A stretch of DNA of 64,000 nucleotides from Nitrosomonas sp. (GCF_022842015.1 NZ_JALHQJ010000002.1:1-64000); one strand, 5' to 3'. Shown: positions 39,144 through 49,302, counted from the stretch's first letter. Translations and numbers: made by a program. Notes: generated by a model from the letters alone, not told the origin.

Positions 39144-40493
39144 ATGGCCAAACAAAAAACCATTTATTCTTGCACCGAGTGTGGTGGGCAAACTCTGAAA
39201 TGGCAAGGTCAATGTCCGCATTGCCAGGAATGGAATACTCTGGTGGAAACACTCGCAGAGAAGAATGTATCGCGTTTTAGTCCAGTGTCGGAAATTGGTC
39301 AGGTGCAGAACTTAAGCGCTATTGAGACACGAGAAGAGTCGCGTTACCCGACCGGTATCGAAGAGCTGGATCGTGTTCTGGGCGGTGGATTAGTGCGTGG
39401 CGGTGTGCTGCTGCTGGGCGGAGATCCAGGAATCGGTAAATCAACTTTGTTGTTACAAGCGCTATCTTTTATGTCAGTGCAGCATTCAGTATTGTATGTC
39501 AGCGGTGAGGAATCTGCGCAACAGGTGGCGCTGCGTGCTAAACGACTGGCATTGAATGTACAGTCAGTCGATTTGTATGCAGAAATTCAATTGGAGAAAA
39601 TTCAGGCTGTGCTGGCTGAACGTAAACCGTCGGTGGCGGTGATCGATTCGATTCAAACTATCTATTCCGAGATGTTGCAATCCGCGCCGGGTTCGGTTGC
39701 ACAAGTACGTGAATGCGCAGCGCAACTGACGCGCTTGGCCAAATCGAGCGGCACCTGTATTATTTTGGTTGGCCATGTCACCAAAGAAGGGGCGCTGGCG
39801 GGGCCGCGCGTGTTGGAACATATGGTCGACACCGTGTTGTATTTCGAAGGTGATATGCATTCTAGTTTTCGCATGATTCGCACATTCAAAAATCGTTTTG
39901 GTGCGGTTAACGAATTAGGTGTTTTTGCGATGAGCGAGAAGGGATTGCGCGAAGTGAGGAATCCATCGGCATTGTTTCTTTCACATCATGATAAGCAAGT
40001 GCCGGGATCATGCATTATGGTAACGCAAGAAGGTACGCGCCCGCTATTGGTAGAAATTCAAGCTTTAGTCGATGAAGCACGCTCACCAAATCCGCGACGA
40101 CTTTGTGTTGGATTAGAGCAAAACAGGCTGGCTATGTTATTGGCGGTATTACATCGCCATGCAGGTATTCCCTGCTTTGATCAGGATGTTTTTGTCAATG
40201 CCGTAGGGGGTGTAAAAATTACTGAACCAGGTGCGGATCTTGCAGTTATGCTGGCAGTGGTTTCGTCTCTAAAAAATAGACCCATGGCGGAAAAAATGAT
40301 CGTGATCGGCGAGATTGGTTTGGCTGGAGAAATACGTCCCGTGCAACGTGGACAGGAGCGACTCAAGGAAGCCGCAAAACTTGGCTTTAAGCAGGCCATT
40401 ATTCCATTAGCCAATAAACCTAAGCAGGTCATTCCAGGCATCGACATCATCGCCGTTGGTCGCATCGGAGAAGCTGTTGCGCAGATGTATTGA
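39144..40493 (+). CDS. radA: DNA repair protein RadA
   Basis: Zinc finger CTECGGQTLKWQGQCPHCQEWNT; GGDPGIGKSTLLLQ; KNRFGAVNELGVF (KNRFG motif). Confidence 0.97.
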   Translation: MAKQKTIYSCTECGGQTLKWQGQCPHCQEWNTLVETLAEKNVSRFSPVSEIGQVQNLSAIETREESRYPTGIEELDRVLGGGLVRGGVLLLGGDPGIGKSTLLLQALSFMSVQHSVLYVSGEESAQQVALRAKRLALNVQSVDLYAEIQLEKIQAVLAERKPSVAVIDSIQTIYSEMLQSAPGSVAQVRECAAQLTRLAKSSGTCIILVGHVTKEGALAGPRVLEHMVDTVLYFEGDMHSSFRMIRTFKNRFGAVNELGVFAMSEKGLREVRNPSALFLSHHDKQVPGSCIMVTQEGTRPLLVEIQALVDEARSPNPRRLCVGLEQNRLAMLLAVLHRHAGIPCFDQDVFVNAVGGVKITEPGADLAVMLAVVSSLKNRPMAEKMIVIGEIGLAGEIRPVQRGQERLKEAAKLGFKQAIIPLANKPKQVIPGIDIIAVGRIGEAVAQMY

Positions 40494-40775
40494 AATAATA
40501 CTCAACTGATGATCAGGGGGTAACATTGAGATGTGCAATTATTATAGAATCCAGCATGCATAAAAATCGTGTGATGCAGCCAATATTCTAGGGAGATACT
40601 CATGCGTATTTGGAAAATCGAGCTTATTAGTTAATAATTGCATTATCTCATGTGATTATCCGTCTTTTCTTCATGAAAAGATTGGTAATGGTCAGTGGAC
40701 ATCCACACACGATAGCTGTGATTAATAAATTGATGGATAGCATGGATCCGGTGCGGATAATTTCATTCTGGTTTA

Positions 40776-41582
40776 ATGGGTAATTTAAAGTGTTATCGGA
40801 TGAGTTTGCAGCGACAACTTTGGACAATGGGTGGACTGTCAGTTGCGGTCATTATAGCAGCTATGTTGCTGCCGCCCACTCCACAATCCGGCGAATATCA
40901 CTACTTCGCCGATCAGCGTAGTTTCATTGGCATTCCCAATTTCAACGATGTAATATCCAATTTGGCTTTTTTGCTTAGTGGTGGCGTGGGTTTGGTGTTC
41001 TTGTGGCGAGTTCAGGGAATGACAACGCAAACCACATTTCATAACCGTAAAGAAAGCTTGCCATACTGGGTGTTGTTTTTCAGCGTAGTTGCTGTCGCAT
41101 TTGGTTCTATCTATTATCACTGGACGCCAAACATTGATCGTTTGTTGTGGGATCGAATACCTATTGTCATGGCTATAGCCGCGTTGCTGTCGGCGACGCT
41201 GATCGAACGCGTAAGTTTAACTATAGGTTTAAGAGCGCTACCTTTATTGGTAATTTTTGCGGTGCTGAGCGTGTTATATTGGTATTGGGCCGAACAGCAA
41301 GGCGCGGGGAACCTGAATTTTTATATCGTAATGCAGTTTTATTTGATTCTGTTGATTGTCTGGATCAGCTTTTGCTTTCCATCGCGCTACAGTCATGGTA
41401 ACGATGTTTATCAGATTATTGCGTTGTACGCATTTGCGAAGTTTGTGGAACTATTGGATGGATCAATTTTTGTTTGGACGGATGGTTGGATTAGCGGACA
41501 TACGTTAAAACACCTGATTGCTGCGTATGCTGCCTATCGAATTGTGCTGATATTACGGAAAAGGGTATTGTTGGTAGGGTAA
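40776..41582 (+). CDS. Ceramidase-family (CREST-like) membrane protein
   Basis: YHYFADQRSFIGIPNFNDVISNLAFLLSG..., FGSIYYHWTPNIDRLLWDRIP, ISGHTLKHLIAAYAAY: S/H/D/H-x-x-x-H pattern in a polytopic protein. Real start may be 40800. Confidence 0.7.
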   Translation: MGNLKCYRMSLQRQLWTMGGLSVAVIIAAMLLPPTPQSGEYHYFADQRSFIGIPNFNDVISNLAFLLSGGVGLVFLWRVQGMTTQTTFHNRKESLPYWVLFFSVVAVAFGSIYYHWTPNIDRLLWDRIPIVMAIAALLSATLIERVSLTIGLRALPLLVIFAVLSVLYWYWAEQQGAGNLNFYIVMQFYLILLIVWISFCFPSRYSHGNDVYQIIALYAFAKFVELLDGSIFVWTDGWISGHTLKHLIAAYAAYRIVLILRKRVLLVG

Positions 41583-41831
41583 TGTGCCAAACAAATAGTT
41601 TATATATCAGTCGCTGACTCAGATGAAGTAAAAGTAAAAGAATATTAATACTAATATTTATAGTCAATTCTGAAAAACATCTGAGCTTAGCTTTTTGTGC
41701 AGCTTCGAAATTCTACTTTGGTATGCATCGAATAAAGGAAGGCTTGATTCAAGTAAAAGGAAGGAGAAATAGAATTATCGATCAAAGGGAGCAGATGCAG
41801 AATGTGATTTGCCCAGAACTCTCATGGCGCA

Positions 41832-41843
41832 ATTTGCGCAAAT
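41832..41843. promoter_or_regulatory. 12-bp perfect palindrome upstream of the FAAL operon, possible operator
   Basis: ATTTGCGCAAAT, ~34 bp 5' of a TTGACA element. Confidence 0.25.
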
Positions 41844-41876
41844 GTTGTTTTGATACAACACCGATCTAATATTGCC

Positions 41877-41903
41877 TTGACAGGAAAAAGCACCTTATAT
41901 AAG
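41877..41903 (+). promoter_or_regulatory. Possible sigma-70-like promoter of the FAAL-epimerase-ACP-SPT operon
   Basis: TTGACA, 15-nt spacer, TATAAG; spacing shorter than optimal. Confidence 0.3.
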
Positions 41904-41920
41904 CTGCTGAGTGGTCAAAT

Positions 41921-43915
41921 ATGACACACTTATATTTGTTAAGCAATGTCAGCGGTAAGCGTTTGAATGAAAATTTTCCAGCCAGCAAAAATGCATTATT
42001 TAAAATTGAATATAAAAATTGGCACGCTCAACCAGAATTTCTTGCAAAGAATGAGCAAGATGACAAGTACAATTACTTCGAGGGGAAGATCTTGAGTTCG
42101 ACAATAATCAAGTTGAACGCTCCGCTAACGCAAGCGTTTGATTTTCAGCCTTCAAGCGAATTGCATCTAACACCGACACCGACACTCAATACGCTAGTTC
42201 AGCAGTTAGCTGGTTTTGACACACTAACAAGTGCTTTAGAATATGCAGCAAAGGGTGTAACGGGGTATAACTTTTATGACGCGAAAGGAAATATTCGTTC
42301 TGTTCTGCCATACAAAACACTTAGGCAGAATGCTCGTACTTTAGCTCAGCGTTTGTCTGGCTTTGATTTGCCCCGTGGTAGCCGGGTGGCGATCATCGCT
42401 GATACCTCCCCGGAATTTGTTGAGTTGTTTTTTGCGTGCCGCTATGCTGGGTTAGTTCCATTTGCAATGCCGGTTCCAGTTAATCTTGGAAGCCATGCGA
42501 TATATGTTCAGCAATTGAGGGGGATGCTCGAAAGTAGTCAGGCTAGTATTGCACTAGCTAATATTGATTATATTAATTTTCTTGAAGAAGCTGTAATAGG
42601 TGTTGCCAGCATACGCTGGGCAGGGACACCAGGAAAATTAAATGAGTTTCCTGTCAATGACGCAGAATTGCAGTTTAATCATCCCGATGAAACTGCGTAT
42701 TTGCAATTCACGTCGGGTAGTACACGTACTCCGCGAGGTGTAGTTATAACCGAACGGGCCCTGATGTGTAATTTGCAAGGTATCGTACGTAACGGTTTGG
42801 AAATAAAACCTGATGATCGTTCCGCATCGTGGTTGCCTTTTTACCATGATATGGGATTGGTTGGACTCGTTCTGGCTCCAATGGTTACGCAGATTTCAGT
42901 CGATTATTTAGCAACTAGGGATTTTGCAATTCGTCCGATGCAGTGGTTGCGCCTAATTAGCCGAAATCGCTGTACGGTTGCATTCAGCCAACCATTTGGC
43001 CTTAAACTATGCACTCTTCGTGTGCGGGAATCTGATCTTAAAGAATTGGATTTAAGTTGCTGGAGAGCAGCTGGTATAGGTGCAGAAATGATTCGCCCCG
43101 ATACTTTAAGAAACTTCGCTGAAAAATTTTCATCAGCTGGTTTCGATGCGAATGCTTTTTTGCCATGCTATGGTCTTGCAGAATCAACACTTGCTGTTAC
43201 ATTTTCAAAAATTAATACAGGATGCAATAGTCTGCAAGTAGATAGTAAGACGCTGATTGATAAAAAAATGGCTGCGAGACTGCAGGCTGATGGCCGAAAA
43301 CAAAATGAATTTGTAAACTGTGGACGTCCATTGCCCGGACATATCGTTAAGATAGTTGATGAAGATGGACATCAATTATCTGAGATGATGGTTGGTAGTG
43401 TGCTGGTGCAAGGTGATAGCGTAATGACTGGCTATTATAATAACCCAGAAGAGACGAGCAAGGCACTTAAGCCTGGAAACTGGTTGGATACTGGCGATAT
43501 TGGTTTTCTGTTTGAAGGTGATTTGTTTATAACGGGACGTCGCACCGATGTGATTATCGTTAATGGCCGCAATATTCGAGCGCAAGATATCGAAGAGTTG
43601 GCTGAGCAGCAACCAGAAGTTAGATCACGAGAGGCGTCTGCATTTGGAATTAATGGTGAAGATGGTACAACGACTATTGTGCTGGTAATTGAATGCCGGC
43701 TAACCTCTCCAACAGAGCGTCAATCGCTGACAACTAGATTGCAGCAACTTGTTTATATGGCATTTGGAGTCAATTGTGTTGTTGAACTTGTTCCACCACA
43801 TACTTTGCCTAGGACTTCATCTGGTAAGCTTTCACGTTTTGCGGCCAGGCAAGGATATATTCAAAGAACCAAATTAGTTGATCAATTATCTTTTGTAGAG
43901 TCAGGCGACAGATAA
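41921..43915 (+). CDS. Fatty-acyl-AMP ligase / acyl-ACP synthetase
   Basis: YLQFTSGSTRTPRGVVITERAL, SWLPFYHDMGLVGLVLAPM, FLPCYGLAESTLAVTF, TGDIGFLFEGDLFITGRRTDVIIVNGRNI typical of FAAL enzymes. Confidence 0.92.
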   Translation: MTHLYLLSNVSGKRLNENFPASKNALFKIEYKNWHAQPEFLAKNEQDDKYNYFEGKILSSTIIKLNAPLTQAFDFQPSSELHLTPTPTLNTLVQQLAGFDTLTSALEYAAKGVTGYNFYDAKGNIRSVLPYKTLRQNARTLAQRLSGFDLPRGSRVAIIADTSPEFVELFFACRYAGLVPFAMPVPVNLGSHAIYVQQLRGMLESSQASIALANIDYINFLEEAVIGVASIRWAGTPGKLNEFPVNDAELQFNHPDETAYLQFTSGSTRTPRGVVITERALMCNLQGIVRNGLEIKPDDRSASWLPFYHDMGLVGLVLAPMVTQISVDYLATRDFAIRPMQWLRLISRNRCTVAFSQPFGLKLCTLRVRESDLKELDLSCWRAAGIGAEMIRPDTLRNFAEKFSSAGFDANAFLPCYGLAESTLAVTFSKINTGCNSLQVDSKTLIDKKMAARLQADGRKQNEFVNCGRPLPGHIVKIVDEDGHQLSEMMVGSVLVQGDSVMTGYYNNPEETSKALKPGNWLDTGDIGFLFEGDLFITGRRTDVIIVNGRNIRAQDIEELAEQQPEVRSREASAFGINGEDGTTTIVLVIECRLTSPTERQSLTTRLQQLVYMAFGVNCVVELVPPHTLPRTSSGKLSRFAARQGYIQRTKLVDQLSFVESGDR

Positions 43916-43920
43916 AAGGT

Positions 43921-44835
43921 ATGCAAAAATTAGTAGCTGTAACAGGTGCTACTGGTTTTATTGGCAGCGTACTAATTCAAAGACTAGTTCAAGATGGATG
44001 GATAGTTCGTGCACTTGCTCGGGCTATCCGCTTCTCAGATACTGAATCGGTACAGTGGATCCAAGGTAACTTAGAGGATTTTAATGCGTTGCATCGTCTG
44101 GTAGATGGTGTGGCGTGTGTGATTCATTGTGCTGCAACGGTAAGAGGAAGTTCTTTTCAAGAATTTGAACGCACCAATATTACCGGCACAGAAAATGTCT
44201 TGCGTGCCCTCGCTAAACAAAAACAATTTCCCCGTTTTTTACTTATTTCTTCTTTAGCTGCACGTCAACCAGAGTTATCCTGGTATGCTCAAAGCAAGTA
44301 TTTATCAGAGCAAAAGCTTATTGAATACTCAAACCAACTGCAATGGATAATCTTTCGCCCTACAGCTGTTTATGGTCCGGGCGATAAAGAAATGAAACCG
44401 CTTTTTCAATCTATGCATCGTGGTTTTTTCCCCGTTGTTGGAAAAATGCAAAATCGATTTGGACTAATACATGTATATGATTTGGTTGCAGCTATATGTG
44501 TCTGGCTTAATTCTGAAAAACCAATCACTGGAATTTTTGAACTCGACGATGGCACACCTGATGGATATAGTTATCAAAGCCTTAAAGTCATAGCTCAGCA
44601 AATATGGAAGCGCCCGGTACATTGTATTGCGATTCCAGATCTGCTTATCCGATGTATTGCATTAACCAATCTTTGGTTTTCCCGCTTGTTTCAGTACTCC
44701 CCCATGCTGACTCCAGGAAAGGTCAATGAATTACAGCATGAAGACTGGGTATGCAATAATACTCCCTTGATTAACGTACTGCCTGGTTGGCATCCGAGAA
44801 TTCGTTTACAAGATGTATTATCTGAAGTAATCTAA
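43921..44835 (+). CDS. NAD-dependent epimerase/dehydratase (extended SDR; candidate ceramide/3-oxo-sphinganine reductase)
   Basis: VAVTGATGFIGSVLIQRLVQDGW; HCAATVRGSSFQEFERTNITGTENVL; WYAQSKYLSEQ (YxxxK). Confidence 0.88.
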   Translation: MQKLVAVTGATGFIGSVLIQRLVQDGWIVRALARAIRFSDTESVQWIQGNLEDFNALHRLVDGVACVIHCAATVRGSSFQEFERTNITGTENVLRALAKQKQFPRFLLISSLAARQPELSWYAQSKYLSEQKLIEYSNQLQWIIFRPTAVYGPGDKEMKPLFQSMHRGFFPVVGKMQNRFGLIHVYDLVAAICVWLNSEKPITGIFELDDGTPDGYSYQSLKVIAQQIWKRPVHCIAIPDLLIRCIALTNLWFSRLFQYSPMLTPGKVNELQHEDWVCNNTPLINVLPGWHPRIRLQDVLSEVI

Positions 44836-44864
44836 CTTCAAAATTAACTACACTGAAATAACCT

Positions 44865-45122
44865 ATGACTGAAAGTAATTATGATGAGATCATGAAGCTG
44901 CTTTGTGATCGTCTAAGCGACTTGGCCAATGCTGATGTCTTGATTACCCCTGAAACGAACTTGATCAACCAATTGTCCATTGATTCCATCAAACTGCTCA
45001 ATCTGATTATGGAAGTTGAAGATGCTTTTGATATTTCTATTCCTATCAATGTATTAACAGATGTTCAAACAGTTCGTGAGTTAGCTGATTTGGTACATAA
45101 AATTAAAATAACATCATCATAA
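44865..45122 (+). CDS. Acyl carrier protein
   Basis: LINQLSIDSIKLLNLIMEVEDAFDISIPI with DSI phosphopantetheine site. Confidence 0.9.
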   Translation: MTESNYDEIMKLLCDRLSDLANADVLITPETNLINQLSIDSIKLLNLIMEVEDAFDISIPINVLTDVQTVRELADLVHKIKITSS

Positions 45123-46315
45123 TGAATTTACTTGAAAAGCTAGATGCTGCCGCTGCAGCAAGAAAGGCACTATTACCTAATGGAGTGGGAGCTTTTGGTA
45201 TACCAATCGAAGAGATTTTTTCGGCTACTGAGGCCCGAATTGGGGACCGTCGAGTACTTTTAATGGGTACAAATAATTACCTGGGCTTAACTTTCGCTCC
45301 TGAATGCATTCGTGCGGCACATGAGGCGATTGATAAAGAAGGAACAGGCACCACCGGCTCACGGATGGCAAATGGCAGCTATTTTGGCCATCGAGCATTA
45401 GAGAGAGAATTTGCCGATTTTTATCAATGTAGCTCAAGTATTGTTTTTACAACCGGTTATCAAGCGAACTTAGGTACCATCTCTGGTCTGGTTGGTCCAG
45501 GCGATACGGTTCTGATTGATGGCGATTCTCATGCAAGTATTTTTGATGGTTGTATTCTTAGTGGTGCGAATATTATTCGCTTCAAACATAATGATATGGC
45601 CGACATGGAAAAACGATTGCGTCGCTTGGGGGATAATATTGAAACCACGCTCATTATCGCTGAAGGTATATATAGTATGCTTGGAGATCAGGCGCCTTTA
45701 GCCGATATTGTGCAATTGAAAAATAAATATGGTGGTATATTGCTCCTTGATGAAGCTCATTCACTCGGCGTTTTAGGTAAATCAGGTCAAGGTCTTGTTG
45801 AAACAACAGGTTTGTTAAATGAAGTTGATTTTATAACAGGAACTTTTAGCAAAAGCTTATGCAGTATTGGCGGGTTTTGCGTGAGTAATCACCCTCAACT
45901 GGAACAATTGCGGTATGTCAGTCATCCCTATATTTTTACTGCATCGCCATCACCGGCAACAATTGCCTCAACACGTGCAGCCTTAGAGTTGCTTCGGAAA
46001 GGCAGTCATTTGCGTGACAAATTATGGAGCAACTGTCGACAACTCTATGCGCAGCTTAAAGAAGTAGGCTATCAGCTAGGCCCGGATCCTGGTCCAGTCA
46101 TTGCTGCTGTTGTTGCAACGCCACAACAAGCACTGCTACTCTGGCAACAATTACTCGAACATAATATTTATGTAAATCTAATTTTGCCGCCAGCAGCACC
46201 CGAAGGTAAATCACTCGTTCGGTGCAGCGTAAATGCTGCTCACACAACGGAAGAAATTAGATATGTAGGTGATACTTTTGCAAAACTGTACGGTGCGATA
46301 AATATGCAGACATAA
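45122..46315 (+). CDS. Alpha-oxoamine synthase, serine palmitoyltransferase-like
   Basis: NNYLGLTFAPECIRAAHEAIDKEGTGTTGSRMANGSYFGHRALEREFA; TFSKSLCSIGGFCVS PLP-Lys motif; next to ACP/FAAL. Confidence 0.87.
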   Translation: MNLLEKLDAAAAARKALLPNGVGAFGIPIEEIFSATEARIGDRRVLLMGTNNYLGLTFAPECIRAAHEAIDKEGTGTTGSRMANGSYFGHRALEREFADFYQCSSSIVFTTGYQANLGTISGLVGPGDTVLIDGDSHASIFDGCILSGANIIRFKHNDMADMEKRLRRLGDNIETTLIIAEGIYSMLGDQAPLADIVQLKNKYGGILLLDEAHSLGVLGKSGQGLVETTGLLNEVDFITGTFSKSLCSIGGFCVSNHPQLEQLRYVSHPYIFTASPSPATIASTRAALELLRKGSHLRDKLWSNCRQLYAQLKEVGYQLGPDPGPVIAAVVATPQQALLLWQQLLEHNIYVNLILPPAAPEGKSLVRCSVNAAHTTEEIRYVGDTFAKLYGAINMQT

Positions 46316-46453
46316 AGTACTTTCTGGTTTGATGTATTATATTTAGCACGTTTGCCAATCTTCAATTGTTAAAGAAGAAGCGGGGAGCAGAACTTGGTTC
46401 TTGAATCGCGTACATTGGGTTAGACATACTTAATTCATACTTGAGGTACTACG

Positions 46454-47104
46454 ATGCAAATAATGCGGGGATTGGTTTTAATATTATTTTCTTTTCTATT
46501 GCAAAGTCATGCCCTGGGATTAAGTATTGTGTACGATGGGTTTAGCTGTCTGAGTGCAGTTGATTCCAATGATCCGACCCCCACTATCACACCGATACAA
46601 AGTAAGTTTGAGGTCATTGAAGATGCCGGAGAAGGCATATATCGTTTAAGCCTAACAGGTGGTATCCCGCGTTTTGTCAATAATAATCAGAATGTGTGTA
46701 TTGATAGTACAACGGCAATTGGATACTCGGGAATTCCTGCGATTGACGGTTTGCCACGCCAACTGGAATTCATTGATGCCACAGCCTATTTTAACGGTAA
46801 AGAATTAATGATTGTTATCAGTTCAATGTATACTGACTTGAGCGCGAGAAGCAATCCATTTTTGCCTTTTACTACGAGTTCTGTGTTTGCACTTACAAAC
46901 ACGCTCATCATGGAATTTAATCCTAATTTGTCTTCGTTTAGTTTAAAGAAAGTATTGCGCAATCGAGGATTTACGCAGACTAATGAATCCACAAATTTAA
47001 TAGCGCCATTCCAAGAAACTGTTTTGCCATCATTTAATGAGACAGCACGAGACAGACCCAAGATACTTACTCCAGTATCCAATATAGACTTTTTTTTGCA
47101 GTAA
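46454..47104 (+). CDS. Hypothetical secreted protein
   Basis: Signal peptide MQIMRGLVLILFSFLLQSHALG; no recognised domain. Confidence 0.55.
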   Translation: MQIMRGLVLILFSFLLQSHALGLSIVYDGFSCLSAVDSNDPTPTITPIQSKFEVIEDAGEGIYRLSLTGGIPRFVNNNQNVCIDSTTAIGYSGIPAIDGLPRQLEFIDATAYFNGKELMIVISSMYTDLSARSNPFLPFTTSSVFALTNTLIMEFNPNLSSFSLKKVLRNRGFTQTNESTNLIAPFQETVLPSFNETARDRPKILTPVSNIDFFLQ

Positions 47105-47239
47105 ATGGCCGTGCAATTTTTCGATCGCAAAGGTGCTGCATCCTGTCCCAGCTAACGTTGAATTGATAATAAAGTCTCATTATCGAGTGCGGATCAGCGC
47201 CCATGCTTTTACAGGTTACGATATCAATAACTTTTAGTC

Positions 47240-48574
47240 TTACAGCAGCTGATTAGCCAAATTCGCAAGGTTTGATCGTTCGCCTTTTTCCAGTCGCACA
47301 TGCGCATAAATTTCGTGATGCCTGATTTTGTCGATTAGATAGGACAATCCGTTACTCTGGGAATCTAGATAAGGAGTATCGATTTGATAAATATCGCCGG
47401 TAAAGACAATTTTTGTATTTTCACCTGCGCGCGTGATGATGGTTTTTACCTCATGCGGCGTGAGATTTTGTGCTTCATCCACAATAAAAAACACATTTGA
47501 AATACTGCGCCCGCGGATATAAGCGAGCGGAGTAATTTTCAGTTTCTCTTGATCAACGGCATCTGTAATCTGTTTATATTCTTTATCTTTCTCGGTAAAC
47601 AAACTCTTAATGAATTTTAGATTATCCCACAGCGGTTCCATATAGGGATTAAGTTTTGAGATAATATCGCCTGGCAAGAAGCCAATATCTTTATTGCTTA
47701 AGGGCACAATTGGGCGTGCTAAATATATTTGTTTGAAATGCCTTTTCTGGTCGAGTGCACCGGCGAGTGCAAGCAATGTTTTTCCTGTCCCTGCAACACC
47801 TTGCAAGGTAACGAGTTTGATATTTGGGTTTGTAATCGCATGCAAAGCGAATACTTGTTCGGCATTTCTGGGGGTAATCCGGAAGGCGGATTCTTTTTCA
47901 ATACGTTCAATTCGGTGTGTTACAGGATTATAAAACACCAGAACAGAAGCCCGGTTGTTTTTTAGAATAAAATAATGGTTAGGTATGGGGTTTTGTATGC
48001 CTATGTCGGCGGACATACAAAAATTCTGGGTATAAACGCTATCGATAATCTCTTTCGATAACCCCTCGATCACGGTTTTACCCGTATACAAAGATTCGAG
48101 ATCTTTGATTTTTCCGGTTTCAAAATCTTCCGCGGGAATATTCAGGGATTTTGCTTTGAGTCTTAGGTTGATATCCTTGGATACCAAGACTACTTTTCTT
48201 TCCGGATATTCCTGGCCCAGCGAAATTACTACATTTAGAATGCGGTGATCGGCGGTGTTTTCTCTGAATATCTCGGTAGCGTCCAGCCCGATGGTCTTTT
48301 CCTGCATGCATACCTTGAACTGGCCATGATTCGGATAATCAATGGGAATCCAGTTTTGCAGCGAATGGCTTGCCGACAATTTGTCCATAATCCGTATGAA
48401 TTCTCTTGCCCCAAAGTTCTTGATGTCATTGCCCTTTTTGAAATGATCAAGTTCTTCCAGCACGGTAATCGGAATGGCTACATCATTATCTTCAAAGCTG
48501 TAAATTGCGTTGTGGTTATATAAGATAACTGAAGTATCGAGAACAAATATTTTCTTTTTTTGCTTTCTTGGCAT
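47240..48574 (-). CDS. PhoH family protein (PIN domain + PhoH ATPase)
   Basis: N-terminal PIN (KKIFVLDTSVILYNHNAIYSFEDNDVAIPITVLEELDHFK), PhoH Walker A LQGVAGTGKTLLALAGAL. Confidence 0.93.
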   Translation of the reverse strand: MPRKQKKKIFVLDTSVILYNHNAIYSFEDNDVAIPITVLEELDHFKKGNDIKNFGAREFIRIMDKLSASHSLQNWIPIDYPNHGQFKVCMQEKTIGLDATEIFRENTADHRILNVVISLGQEYPERKVVLVSKDINLRLKAKSLNIPAEDFETGKIKDLESLYTGKTVIEGLSKEIIDSVYTQNFCMSADIGIQNPIPNHYFILKNNRASVLVFYNPVTHRIERIEKESAFRITPRNAEQVFALHAITNPNIKLVTLQGVAGTGKTLLALAGALDQKRHFKQIYLARPIVPLSNKDIGFLPGDIISKLNPYMEPLWDNLKFIKSLFTEKDKEYKQITDAVDQEKLKITPLAYIRGRSISNVFFIVDEAQNLTPHEVKTIITRAGENTKIVFTGDIYQIDTPYLDSQSNGLSYLIDKIRHHEIYAHVRLEKGERSNLANLANQLL

Positions 48575-49000
48575 AGGAAATCAAATTAGTAAAAACTATA
48601 TTGGCAAATATTAGATACTGCTACAAGACGAATTTTGAGACTCGCAAAAGTAATGTACCCTGTTTTCTAGAAAGGTGCTACTTTGGTGTAATAGGGAGAG
48701 AATAGATATGAACTACTAGAAGTATTCAAGAAAATTTCAGTAGGCTCTTGAATAGTATCTGCTTTTTTTATTCGTTTCAGGCGGATGCAGCTCTAATATC
48801 ATTCTTTGATGTTGAAATACTACGAATTCAGAATGATTTTGAGCATGTGCAAGTTATTAGTTCATTTGGAAAGGGATCTCATATGATTTCATTGACTCGG
48901 CTATGGTAATTGCACAGTGGATCCGAGACACGGGGTCGATCCATATTTGATTTTGATTTACACTCATAGCCCTATATTTTCTATTTAATGTGACTACAAG

Positions 49001-49096
49001 TTTCTCTATGGGGCTTGGGCTTGTGTATGTGGAAGTCAGCCTGTTCCTGAACCAGAAACTTACGCCATGCTGCTGGTCGGGCCTAATCTGATCTGA
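49001..49096 (+). pseudogene. Relic of a PEP-CTERM protein C-terminus
   Basis: Frame reads FLYGAWACVCGSQPVPEPETYAMLLVGPNLI*; VPEPETYAMLLVG is a PEP-CTERM sorting signal start; stop just upstream and loss of the basic tail. Confidence 0.7.
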
Positions 49097-49302
49097 TCTG
49101 ATTTGGCGAGGACGTTCATGTAGGTCTGTTAAACGTTGGGTATCTAGGAACTGATAAGTGAAGTAAAATCCGATATGCTCGGATTCGGAAAAGAATTCAC
49201 CGTCTTTTATTTATTTAATGAGAACTTTGCGCGGCTAGAGTAGTTTTTAGGTGTGGGCGACGATACAATAATTTTTTGAATCATATCGTTGAGTTAATTG
49301 AT

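Noticed and set aside
40673-40783. 36-aa ORF MKRLVMVSGHPHTIAVINKLMDSMDPVRIISFWFNG before the ceramidase-like gene
   Set aside because: No clear SD, overlaps the next gene start; insufficient support.
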